Below the pieces are notes generated by a model. That model saw nothing but the letters and a program-made list of their open reading frames with translations, was not told where the DNA came from and did no database searches. The translations under genes and the position numbers were made by a program. Of a DNA stretch of 64,000 bases, positions 25,385 to 37,700 are shown piece by piece; positions within the stretch are counted from its first letter, which is position 1; every line of letters starts with the position of its first letter. Source of the DNA: Manis javanica (taxonomy: Eukaryota > Chordata > Mammalia > Pholidota > Manidae); the NCBI RefSeq assembly GCF_040802235.1, contig NC_133163.1, positions 39,948,501 to 40,012,500 of the forward strand. The letters are read 5' to 3'.

Positions 25385-25790
25385 CGGGCAACTGAGGGAT
25401 CCCGGCCTGGCCGCCCCAGGGGCGCAAGGGCGGTATCCCCACCCGGCGGGCGGCGCGGGCTGGGCGCGCCGGCCGCTCCCCGCCCACGCCGCTCGCTGTC
25501 GGGGCGGAGCCCGGCGCCGCAGCTCTGGGCCGGGCGCGGCGGTGCTTCCCCCCTGCAGAGCGGGGCGCGCCGCGATGAGCTGCGAGCTGGTGCTCTGGCT
25601 GCTGGCGCTGGGCGCGCTGCTGGCGCTGGGGGTGCAGCTGCTGCGCTTCGTGCGAGCCGACGGCGACCTGACCCTGCTGTGGGCCGAGTGGCAGGGCCGA
25701 CGCCCAGGTGAGGCGGCCGAGGGCTTCCGGGCCTCTCCCTGGGCTGCGGGTGGTGGTGGTGGGGGGGCGCAGAGGCCCGGCGCCTTTGTC
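25385..25790 (+). promoter_or_regulatory. DHRS7: CpG-island promoter and first exon of DHRS7
   Basis: Abrupt change to GC- and CpG-dense sequence, covering about 190 bp upstream of the ATG, exon 1 and the start of intron 1. No TATA box is evident, as is usual for a housekeeping CpG-island promoter. The transcription start cannot be placed from sequence alone. Large open frames on both strands here are a by-product of the base composition. Confidence 0.8.
25575..25707 (+). CDS. DHRS7: DHRS7 coding exon 1
   Basis: Residues 1-44 plus one base. The ATG at 25575 is the first ATG in the island in this frame, with G at -3. It encodes a leucine-rich signal anchor, then [18 protein letters not shown], the conserved linker of the family. 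The donor is CCCAG|gtgagg. Confidence 0.95.
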
Positions 25791-28700
25791 TTCGGTCCCG
25801 GAAGGCACGGGCCTGGGTGGCCGCTAAACTGAGAACGCACTAGGTGTGACTGACTCACCTGCTCTCGGGGGGGTCGGATGCAGTGTCGGAGGACGATACT
25901 CAGGGCAACAAACGCAAGCGCGTCTTCCTGCATTTCTAAGGCAGCCTTTTTGAGGACTGGAGATCGGTTTCCCAACTTCCTGAAGTTGTTTATCTTCCAC
26001 TTCTCACTGTTGGAGTTCTGAAATAAAACTTGAGATAATCCGGAGTCACCCATGTATCTACTCATTGGGATAAAAATATAACCCTAGAAAGAACGGGATT
26101 GGCATTTTGCCCGGAGCAAGATTACTGGCAGACCAAGGGGCATTCTGCCTCTCCCAGTTTTGTCTGTTCCCTGCTTAAAATTTGATGGCCGTTTAGTGAG
26201 AACATTCTATGTGCTGAGCAGTGTGCTCCGCCGCTTAGACCGTGATCTCAAACCTTAACAGCTGCTCAAAGTAGGAAATACTAATTTAATCTTTTTTCCA
26301 AGTAGGGAAACTGAAGTTCAAAGAAATTGAATGACCCGCCCAAAGCTAGGCTTTAGCTCCGTAAGGGCTGGGAGAAAGTGAGTTTTCCCTAGACCTAGTT
26401 TCCTGTTTGAAAGTTCCCAAAATATGTGAGGCGGTTTCCTCGGAAATGATAGCTAAGTAGCTCAGAAAACGGACTATGCTTTCAAAATGGGCCGGGGAGG
26501 AAAGAGGAGTGGTATGGCTTTCAGGGCTGTGAAAAAAAAATTTAGATGGTACTGTGTTTTGTGGCCCTCCAAAGCTCAACCTTACTCAACAAAATCTTAT
26601 TCCTTAGTATTAAATTTTCCTCAGGTTTTCTTGGGCGTAATACGTGCAGTGCTGACACTGAGTTCAGGGAAAGTACACTACACCTACGCAGGGTCAGCCC
26701 TGTGAGACTGTGGCAAATAGATGGCTGTGACTGGTAGGCAGCGCGAGCATGGGTGTCTTTTGACTGCTGTGTGGGTGTCTTCACGTTAGATCCTCAGTCC
26801 TTTTGTGTTAACTTGGATTTTGAGAATGACGTCAAAATAGTTAAACTTATTTTATTATTTAATTCTGTAAAAGTTATTCAGCGCATTATGTCAAGTGCAG
26901 AATGGAAAAAGTTTTTCCTAAAATCTAGAAGCTAGTTAGATTAAAAGTTATTTTCACATATCAAACAGAAGTTAAAAGTTAAGGTGACTAAAAACTTTAA
27001 AGAAATTTAACTTAATTCTTTCAGTATTTTACTTCCCTTGGAAAAAGTTTTGAAGGATTTAAAAATACATTTAATTATGTTGCTATTATGTACTTACATA
27101 ATTTTATGACTTGCATATGTAATTTGATACGTTACCATTTATCCAAGTAAATAAATTACATTAAGTTATTCAACATATAGTCATAAAGCCAAGTTAAATG
27201 GTAAGGGCTTTTACATTTTAACTTTTAAGTATTTAAATAAAAAATGTTATTTAAAAAAAAATATATTGGTAACATGCTTTCCAAATTAAATTGAGATGGC
27301 CAGTCCAACTCAGAGACTGTGTTAATTCCATGGGGGTGGGGTGGAAAACAATTTTGATGCTTTGTTTGGTTCATCTAGTTAAAAAAAAAGTTAAACAGGA
27401 ACAGGAGGAGGAGGAGGCTGCGTTCAAGGGTTGGGAATATTTGTACTCTTCCTGTTAAGCACAAGGCCCTCCAGAACCTTTGAAACTGTTGGCCCTCAAG
27501 ACAACTATTAAAGAGTCCATGAAATTTAATTTTAGTCATTCTATTTAAATATTTAAATTCAGTTTAGTATTTAAACCAGATATATTTAAATTTAGTCATT
27601 CTTAAATCTGTATTGACTAGAGTAAGCTTTTTAGAACTCCTTTTATATATAAATCACAGATATATATATATACTGTACATAAACAGATACTCAGTATATC
27701 TGTGGAATTAAAATTTCATGGGGGTAGTTATTTGGGGAAAAAAATGACTAGAAAGACCCTTAGGGGATTGGGGGTGAGGGGCAATAAAGACACAGTTAAA
27801 GGAACATGGAGATAGACTCAGGTTTCCAAAACAGCTTAGACTAGTAATGGAAAGATGGACAGATGCTATTGAGGTTAAAAAAAAAAATTAACCTCTTTGT
27901 CTCCTATGTTTATTATTTTTTTGTCACTTTAAAAAATAGACACATAATTCCAAATTAAAAAATACAAAAGGATATATGCTGAAGAGTAAAGCTGTCTTCC
28001 ACCCTTGTACCCTAGCCACCCAATATATCTCTCTGGAAGCAACCACCATTTCCCACCTATTATGTATCCTTCTAGATAAATTCTCTGCATTTCCAAGTAT
28101 AGATCTCACGTGGTGAAATTTAACAGTGACTAATTTTAGATATTGCACATAGATCCAGAAAAATCCGTGGCACAAGTCCAGAGTAAGAACAGTCTCAACA
28201 GCAGCACATGTGAGGAACACGTGTTTTAGTTGACAGTCACCTCAGTGAGCCAACTGTGAAGTGATTGCCAGAAAAGACAGGCAGACTTGGAGGCATTTAG
28301 TGCAAGGAAGTATAGCAAACTGCAAACCACAATAAGTATCTTCTGAATACCTGCTTGTGTAAGTTGGCCTCTGTGCTGGGCACTGGGGACACAGCAATGA
28401 TGAGCCAGTCACTATCCAGGCCCTCACAGAGCCCATATTCTGGGGGACAAGGGAATTGTCCATATCCACAGGAATCCTTGGCCCTCTGGCCAGCTCCCTT
28501 CAATAGGAACTAGACCCACCAGAGCTTGTGCAGAGGGGTGTGTGCAGCAGAGTGAGGAAATCTGATGCTGCCATGTCATCTGAGGGAAGGGAGCAGAAAT
28601 TGGAGGTGACTGTTTAGCCGTAGAGAAGCAAGAGATGAGAGGGTTTAGGGAGAACATAACAGCTGTCTTCAAATCCCCAAGGGATTGTCCTGTGTAAGAC

Positions 28701-31700
28701 ATGACAGAAGATGGACTCTTTCTAACATAACCACAAGACAGAACCACTGCCAGGTGCTGCTTGGTGGAAGGGAGAGGGAGAGTGCGTCTGTGTAGGAAAG
28801 ATTCCTACCCCTTGAATGATTAGATGGGAGTGAATGAAAAATGGAGTGGGTGCCTTGGAGGTAATTTGTTCCTTTATCCTGTGAGAGAATTAAGTAGAGA
28901 CTACTCAACAGCTTGAGAATAGAATTTCCAAACTGCGTTTAGGGTTGAACTATAAATTTCCTTCCAACTCTGAGAATCTGCTTTCAGAGGCTCTTTAGGG
29001 GAAGCCATTGTGCATGCCAGATTCTGTGGAACTGGTAAACGAAAGTTGGTGCTAAATAAAAAAGTTTTCTTCTCCAAGTGGGCAGAAGGGTGCGAGGGCT
29101 GTAGGTGTTCTGTGGTAAACACAAGCCTGGGGGTTTTCATCATTGGCTTTAACTACTTGTTTATTGGTGTAAAAATGAAGAAATTTGTGTTACTTCTATG
29201 CTAGTTAGGAAATAGCTATAACAAACTGTTCACCCTGGAATCTAAGTATTGCAGAACTTTGGAAAAATGAGTAGTCAGTTAATGAATACATGACTGAATG
29301 TAAATTCTGCTGTTCCTGATGAAGTTCTTCAGGAAGGTTATTCAGTTTTCTTCATATGATAGAAATGCACCATAGCCTAGATATAGTATTTGGGATGTTT
29401 CTGTCTTCAGATTTTTACCTGAAACCTCGCTCTTCAGGACACGTTGCATTTACTTGAATGACTAAGAAACAGCTGGGTTTTAAAATATTGATCATATTAA
29501 AATGTGGGCACCATAAGCTAGTGGTCCAAATGGGTGCTTTGGAGCTATGTATACGTGGGCTTATATCCCAGCTCTGCTAGGGTTCCCGGGTGTTTCTTCA
29601 ACAGTTATTTATGGAGTCCTTTCTATATTCCAGTCTCTATGCTAAGCAGGACACAGCAAATGAACAAGGTAGACAGGGACCTAGCCTTAAAGGAATTTAC
29701 AGTCTGCTGGGATAAATTAATCTTAGTAAACCTCAATTTCATTTTTTGTAAAATTAAGATCATTCCTATTAAGTTTCTTGTGAGGGCTTTAATCGGGAAA
29801 TATGTTTAAGCACATAGGAAGTAATGAAAAAATCTTAAGCCATTATAGTTAGTAACTCCATACCCCTGGCTGGGCAAATTAGAAGAACAAGTTATTGAGG
29901 GAATATTCTTTTGCTGCCAGAAAGTCCCTTTATTCAACAATTTTAGCAATATTTACGGATGACATCTTATTAAGTACTGAGTATATATATCAGATACTAT
30001 TCTGAGAGCTTTACATCTTTTAGCTCATTTCTCTTAACAGTCCTATGATGGAGATTTTATTATTAACCCCATTCCCAGTTGTGGCAAAGTAAGGCACCAA
30101 ATTTTCACATGGTAGCATTTCACTGCTGTGTGTTGTAGCTGGGATTTGAACCTTGACTCCAAGAGCTTGTACTGTTAACCAGATATTAGGTTTTAGAATT
30201 GTTTGACCAAAGAAGTAACCTAGTTTCTTGATTTTAATTTTTATGGGCCAAACCAGAAATGTGTATGGGAAGTGATACCTTGGTTACTATTTTTGATAAA
30301 TAACACATATTTTAATAAACAGGGAACACAGAAATGTTGCACCTCAGTGACATTCCATGAAATCAGGTGGCTACCCATCTCTTGCAGTGCAAATAAGTTT
30401 TTCTTTGGACAAGTAGAATAAACTGTTCCTCCTTGCTTCAGTACCGTAACATTATTTTATAATGTTTTATTTTATAATGTTTAACAAGAACATAATTGGG
30501 CAAGCAGAGTACAACATTTACCGTCTTTGTCATATGCATTTCATCTTGGGTGAACTAGTAGATGCTCCTAAGACAAAAGCTCAGGCTCTTGGAGAGCACT
30601 TTTACAAAATGATCTTTTATTGATAGGCATCAGGAATGATTGACAAGTGGGAGAACGTTACTTTACAAGTCCAGAATTGAGTCCGTGGTGCCACAGAGTA
30701 GAACTTGGTATATTCAAATTGATCATCAGTACCTCCACTGTAAGAAGTTAGAATAATAAACACTGGATGGGACTTTAGTGATCATCTCATATGAGTCCCT
30801 CATTTTATGGATAAGTAAAGTGAGAAAGTGAGTTCATGCAGATTTTCTCTTCACTTAGTCTTACTTTTCTCTATGAGATACATAGATAAAGAGAGACTTG
30901 GAGTCAGCCCATGGAGTTACAAGGCTTACCTTAAGTAAAATCTGAAAAACTCACCCAAGTCTGGAATAGACAAAACAATATGTTGATAACTGTACTATGA
31001 TATGTATTCATGCTTTGAAAAAATTAGGTGTTTTCTTAGGATATTTAATTTAAAAAAATGGAAATCACCTTATTGAGATATAACGATCATATAAAAAATT
31101 ACATATTTAATGTATACAACTTTGGGGATAAGAATACACCCACGAGACCATCTCTATAATCAAGGCCATAAATATAGGATATTTAAAATTTTTAAATCTA
31201 CACATTATGTCTTCATATGTAGTGGTATTGTTTAAAACTATTTTTTTTTTCTAACTTTGATTTATGGGTGTAATTCATAGCTTATTTTCACCCCTCAATC
31301 CCCCCTCCTTTCTCAATAGAATGGGAGCTGTCTGATATGGTGGTGTGGGTGACCGGAGCATCAAGTGGGATTGGTGAGGAGCTGGCTTACCAGCTGTCTA
31401 AACTGGGAGTTTCTCTTGTGCTGTCAGCCCGAAGAGTGCAGGAGCTGGAGAGGGTGAAAAGAAGATGCCTCGGTAAGTCAGTCTGAACAGCAGCAGTGCT
31501 TCCTAGAAATGAATCAGAGTCCAAACTCAAATACAGTTTTGGGAAATTTTGAGGTAAGAGTGGGATTTTCCTGGGCAATACGCTCTGGTTCCAGATGCTC
31601 TAAGTGTCTTGACCCAAATCCTCTTCCTTTTGTCACCTGACCTTGCCTTTCTTTTTTTTTAATATTTTTCTTCCACCTTTTTTTTTTGTACGACTCTTGG

Positions 31701-34700
31701 CATTAGGGAGTGGCCACCAATTCTCTCAAATGCTGTTGAATTTTTAGTTACCATCTCACATAGAGAAAGAACAGTTTAGCTCTTACATATGACATACATG
31801 TTTGTAACCATAGAAGTTTAATTAGAAACATCCTTATTCATTTTGCTAAAATGTCAGATAATAAAGTCATAATGGATGGCATAAGATTCTTGTTGTAAAG
31901 GATGAAAACAGGAATAGAATTAGGTTTAAAAAGGCAATTTGAGATATAATCTCTCATTTTCATATACAGAGCAGCAGTGTTTTGTTTGGTTTGGGGTTTG
32001 GGTTTTGGTATAGTTATATTCACATTGAAAGCAGCCTCAAGTAATAAAGTTTTTTCTCAGGGGACATTTGGTACCTAAACTGAGATAATTTTGAATTCTC
32101 TGGCAGACCACTTTTTTGGTCATTTCTCTCCTTACCATTCTTTAAGAATTTTTCTTTCACTTTGGTAATGGAGTTAATTATCCAAAAAAGGGAGTTAGTT
32201 GCCAACACCACAGGGCCTCTTTCACAATATTGCTTTCAAAGGCTGCTGTGTATTTGCTCTGGGCCACTTATGGTAGTTCCTCCTCCACCACTGAGACTTG
32301 CCAAGCTCTGCCCAGGGTGAGATGAACCATGTCGGCATTCCTCAGCTGGAGTGAAGCTGATTGTTTTTCTTTTATCTGTCAGATCATTAGTGCAAACTTT
32401 CAGTTTACTCCTTTCCTCACAAAGCTTTACACCTTTTATATTTACTTGCTTGTTTTTCTTCCTGGCATTACTTGTTCCATTTCAAGGTTAGAGTCCAAGA
32501 AAACGAGTTTCAATTGTTCTTTTGATGAACAGAAATAGAAAGGACCATTATGGCTCAACATGTTTCTTGGCTGGAAATTTTAGAATTGTGTCTTTTTTCT
32601 TGTTTGTCTCATGGAATCCTACTGGTGAACTCTGAGCTGCTTACTGATTTGAAGAACAAATAATTTTTGTTTTTAAAGGCATGTAAAAGAGTAAACTTTG
32701 TGAAGTTATCAAACAGATGTACTTCTAAAGAAATTGCTCCAAAATTTTGCTCTTTTTAGCTTGTAGTATAATTTTTTTTTCTAGAGCCTTTTCCAGTGTT
32801 AGACTGTGTATATTCAAGTCAAAGAGAGCCACTGTACTTGCTGTATACCCAACAAGATTTTTGTCTGATAAGATGTTGCTATATTACTACTAGTCCTCTT
32901 GGTCACTGAGGGAAACTCTTCCCGGGGCCATCCAGAAATGAGTCTGTTACCAACTTCAGTTGTAGGGTGAAATACTCACCTTACTTGACACTTCATGTAA
33001 GTAGCAAGGAGCTCGATTAAACTATCACATGACTTTCACACTAATTTTTAAGTGTCTTTATTTAGAGAATGGCATTTTAAAAGGAAAAGATATACTCGTT
33101 TTGCCCCTTGACCTGACTGACCGAAGTTCCCATGAAGTGGCTACCAAAACAGTTCTCCAGGAGTTTGGTAAAGTAAGTAGCATTGCTTGAAGTAGCTCCA
33201 AAGGGATTCCCATCTGAGCTGCTCACTAAATAGGGTTTAGGCAAATGGGTCCATGCAGTTAAGGTCAGGCCCATGAGTTGACCCTCTTACTTTCTGAGGG
33301 CTTATGTAATTAAAACTTTTCATACCTTATAAGTACTAATTCCTCAATGTAGGAAAGAAAGCTAAAAATTCAATGTGCCTTTTGCTTTTATGACACTGCT
33401 TTCCAAAGTCACTTAAGGTGGGAATTTAATTCCATAGGGGAATTCTGGCTTCTGTTTTATCTTTTTATTGCTGACTTTTGGAAATACACCATTCTGTTCC
33501 ATTGATTGAAGTTAAACAATAACCAACCATCCCTAGGAATTCGATCAGTCTATGTATAAATCATCTCCAAAGTGCACCTTTTCTGATTTTTTTTTTTAAC
33601 TAGATCGACATTCTGGTCAACAATGGTGGAGTATCCCAGCGTTCATTGTTTGTGGACACCAGCGTGGATGTCTACAAGCAGCTAATTGAGCTTAACTACC
33701 TAGGGACCTTGTCCTTGACAAAGTGTGTTCTGCCTCACATGATCGAGAGGAAGCAAGGAAAGATTGTTACTGTGAATAGCTTCCTGGGTATCATAGCTGC
33801 ACCCCTTTCTAGTGGATATTGTGCCAGCAAACATGCTCTTCGGGTAAGGTTGCTCAAACTCAACTCTGACAGAACTGACCCAATGTGTATGTGGGGGATA
33901 CGACCATCACTGCAGGAGGTCCTTGTAACTAAGGAGTGATGTAGGGACCTCTGGGAGACATCCTCAGAAGGTACCAAAATAGATTTGAGCCTCACATGCC
34001 TCTTCCTACGTCAGCAAGCATGCACTGAGCATCTACCCTGTGCCATGCATGGTAACAGATCCTGGAGATAGAAATATGATAAGGATATATAGTCTAGTCA
34101 ACATATCACCCTTTACCTTATCCTCATTTCTATCACATCATGGCAAATTTGGGATCTGCTCTTCATTTCTTCTACACACACTTCACAATGTAATTGTTCT
34201 CCCCATTTCTGTGATTTCTCTTTCCTCCCCATTGTATTTGGTGTTTATTTACCTGGTCTTATAAATATACATGTATATCGGAAATAGGAACTGCCCACTG
34301 GATAAATAGCCTTGGGCTTTATATCCCTACTGGGACTAGCCTTGACTCTTCTCTGGCTTCACTGGAAGAAGAAAATTTACTCAAGGCAGAGGCTAGGAGA
34401 AAAGTTGATTTGGTTGCATAGCTTATGAGATGTGAATAATAGAAAGAAATGAATCTTTAGTGTTGGCTGAAGAGCAGATATGAGGAAATGTTTAACTATC
34501 ACACAGAACAAATTAAATCATAAGGCCAATAGGATATTAAAGGAGATACAATATTTTAAAATTAAGGTATTATTGATACACGCTCTTATGAAGGTTTCAC
34601 ATGAAAAACAATGTGGTTACTACATTCACCCATATTATCGAGTCCCCCCACAAACCCATTGCAGTCACTGTCTTATCAGTGTAGTAAGATGCCAGAGTCA

Positions 34701-37700
34701 CTATTTGCCTTCTCTGTGCTATAGTGTCTTCCCCATGATTCCCCCCACACTACATGTGCCTCAATCCCCTTCTCCCCTCCCCCCTACCCTTCCCCTTTGG
34801 AAACTGCTAGTCCCTTCTTGGAGTTTGTGAGAAGGAGACACAATTTTTAATTAATGCTGTTGAAGGTCAGTTTAAGTAGAATATTTCACTGTTGAGATGC
34901 AATAGCCGAATGGTCACCAGTTTCAGAAAAATCTGAAGTTTGGTTCTTTAGGGTACCCTTTTAGTGCTGTGAAGAGCAGACATTTGCAGAGGGTGATGAA
35001 ATGGAATGCTGTTACTGATGATCTCCTCGCATTTGCTAATCATGTATCAGGCAATTCCTGCCAGGCACATGAGGGAAGGCAGCCATTCCATCTGTTGGCA
35101 CCAAGTATCTCATGAGGCCTGCAAGATGTCTGCAGTAAAACACAGCATGAGTTGTCTGGCCTGCAGTCCAAGGCTCACTGTTTTATTGCTGGATTTGATC
35201 CTCTGACACAATGTGGCAAGTTCAGACTCTATTTGGTTATGTCAGTAGCTGAACAGTGAGACCAGGAGGCTCTTTTTGAAGAGCACATTTCCTTCCCCAA
35301 TTCTCAGCAAACTATAGAGTGAATCTCTTTGTTATTGAAAAATTCACACACTATACTAGATTTCAAACAAGGAGAGATTTTAGTGTCTGATGTGTTGGCT
35401 TTTATGGTGTCCTCTTTCCTCTTTTGATTTAGATGGACAGAATGGTAAGGGTGTGGGAGTTCTCTCACTTAAACAAAGTCTTTTTTCCTGTCTATCTGAG
35501 TCAAGCACCATATTAGTCTCTGAAAGCATGAAGCCTCATAGGCCTGTGTTTGCCAGAGGTCAGCAATAAGGGCTGCTAACTGTTTAATGCTGTTAGATCA
35601 TAAATGAATACCCTGGGTTAGCTGCTTACCCATTTCAGCAGTTAACTCAGCTTTTAACAGTGTAGCCTGAAACATTTTCTAATTTAGGAAAAGAGATGAG
35701 GAGAAGATGTTTATTCCCTATTTGGTTTAGAAATGGCCAGCAAATTTAAGTCTAGAAGGTCTAGCTTGTTTTTACAAAAGTCATTGAGTAAGCAGCCATA
35801 CTACATTTTTAACTAGCCATGTACTCTCTTACCACTCAAAAAGGTGTTTGCCAAAACGAATTATCTGAAAAAGCTGAATTCTTCCCCCATGATAGTTTCT
35901 GTTAAATACTAGTTACTTCCTCTTGCACCAACATTGGCATGTTAGACCACTTTGAGGGATAAAGTAACTCAAACTCAGTGATTCTCAGTGGAGAACATAC
36001 ATCCCTTTTGGAGTGGGGACATGGGGACTGGTGTGAGGAGGGTGGATCTGAATCCCCTATTTAGTGCTTGCCTACTATAAAAATCAGTGGCATAAGCCAC
36101 CACTGCCAAAAGGGGTAAACTATTCTTGCCAGCAAAGAGCTGAGAATGCCTGTTCTAGATTGCCTTTGGTCTTAGTTAAAAATGCCTGATAAGCTGGCAC
36201 AGTGACATTTCTTGTCCTTTACTCAGGCATTTCAAAACAAATTTTGATAATGTGCTGCTATTCTTCATAAAAAAATTGAAGAAAAGTAATTGCATGCAAA
36301 CAGTAAACATGAAGTATGTATTTAATTTTGCCCTTTTTTTTTTGCCTACTAGGGTTTTTTTAATAGCCTCCGAACTGAACTTACTGCATACCCAGGTATA
36401 ATAGTTTCTAACATTTGCCCAGGACCTGTGCAATCAGATATTGTGAAGAATGCCCTAACTGAAGAAGCCTCAAAGGTAAACATTTCTAATTGGAGAAGAA
36501 TTTGAATGCTTTAGTAGTTATATATTGGTGTTGTATTTCTATGCCTCAGGGTTTTAATATTAGAACTGCTTATGAATTATTTAGGAAACTGATGGCACTA
36601 GGAAGTGTTAAGGCTTGCTGACAGTGCTTTGACATCATTTTTTTACTGACATGTAGTTGATATACCATATATCTGTATATTAGTTCCAGATGTACAACAT
36701 AGTAATTCAATTATATGCATTATTAAATACTCACCCTGATACTTAGAGTTATCATTTGTCACCATACAAAGTTATTACAGTATCACTGACTATATTTCCT
36801 GTGCTGTGTACTTCAGAATCTGGTTTTAATAAAGGCTAAAGAGATTGCTAAGTTACTCCTTATAAGTAACCCAGTATTATGTGGGCTATCAACATTTTAA
36901 AAACCCAGTTTCTATCAATTCGTGAAGTATAGCTACACTGGAAGGTTCTGTGTGGTTAGATTTTAGTACTTACATCTTACGGGGATTTTAAAGAGGGATT
37001 ATGGTGAAGGAGTTTAGAAAAAGTGTTAAGTTGTAACTTTAGGTTAGCTTCAGTCACCCTGTGCTTCCCTCAGCTCACAGGTTACACATAATGATCTATC
37101 AAAAGACTAACAAATGTCTCATGAAGAATCCAGTGTCACACAACATTACAAAATCCCTCTAAAGACTATGAAATTTTCCTTTTCCATCAATAACTATTTC
37201 TACTGAGACATAGATCTGGATATGCTTCTATGTAAATGTTCACAGGTATTATATTTTCACATTTTCTGTGGAGATTGTTAGGTAACATAAGCTCCCTTTT
37301 ATGAGAAAAAGTGACTTGGAATGTAGACATGGTTAGACCAGTGTGAGCATATACTCCTTTCTTGGCTTCAGTTATTTATAGAGTGGTAGTGGATTAACTA
37401 GACTCTAGTGTACCAGATTTGTTAACTACCAAGAAACCACTTTTATCTTCTTTCTCTATTTCATCCCCATGGACTCTGTGTTTCACAGAATTTCATTAGC
37501 TAAATGTATTAATAATTTGTTCAAAAACTTACTGCTAAAGTGATATGTAATTCTCATTAAGTACATTAAGATGATGCAATTCTAATTAAAAGCAAAGAAC
37601 TTTCATCTTTTATTTAGCCTGTACAATCTTATCTGATAAATGTATGATTTCTGTTAGGCTTTTTGAAATACTACAAATTGTTTATAGATATCCGTTAGTA

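Larger units (their letters stand above)
25708..31319 (+). other. DHRS7: DHRS7 intron 1 with old repeats
   Basis: A 5.6-kb intron. Recognisable inside: MIR (-) at about 26190-26350, an AT microsatellite at 27655-27672, L2 (-) at about 28335-28460, CR1/L3 (+) at about 28590-28990, MIR (-) at about 29960-30185, and an antisense L1-type fragment at about 31045-31215 just before exon 2. There are no young insertions. Confidence 0.7.
33844..36352 (+). other. DHRS7: DHRS7 intron 4 with an L1 3' UTR and a hAT element
   Basis: A 2.5-kb intron. It contains an antisense 5'-truncated L1 with TSD (34558-34831) and a small hAT-type inverted-repeat element (35977-36152). Confidence 0.7.

Noticed and set aside
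25323-26065. Long open frames on the - strand across the DHRS7 promoter (161 and 230 codons)
   Set aside because: They result from GC-rich, stop-poor CpG-island sequence; no homology, and they run into non-coding sequence.
33844-33939. Extension of the DHRS7 exon 4 frame beyond its donor
   Set aside because: A strong donor at 33844 and in-frame exon 5 give the conserved protein; the extension is intronic.
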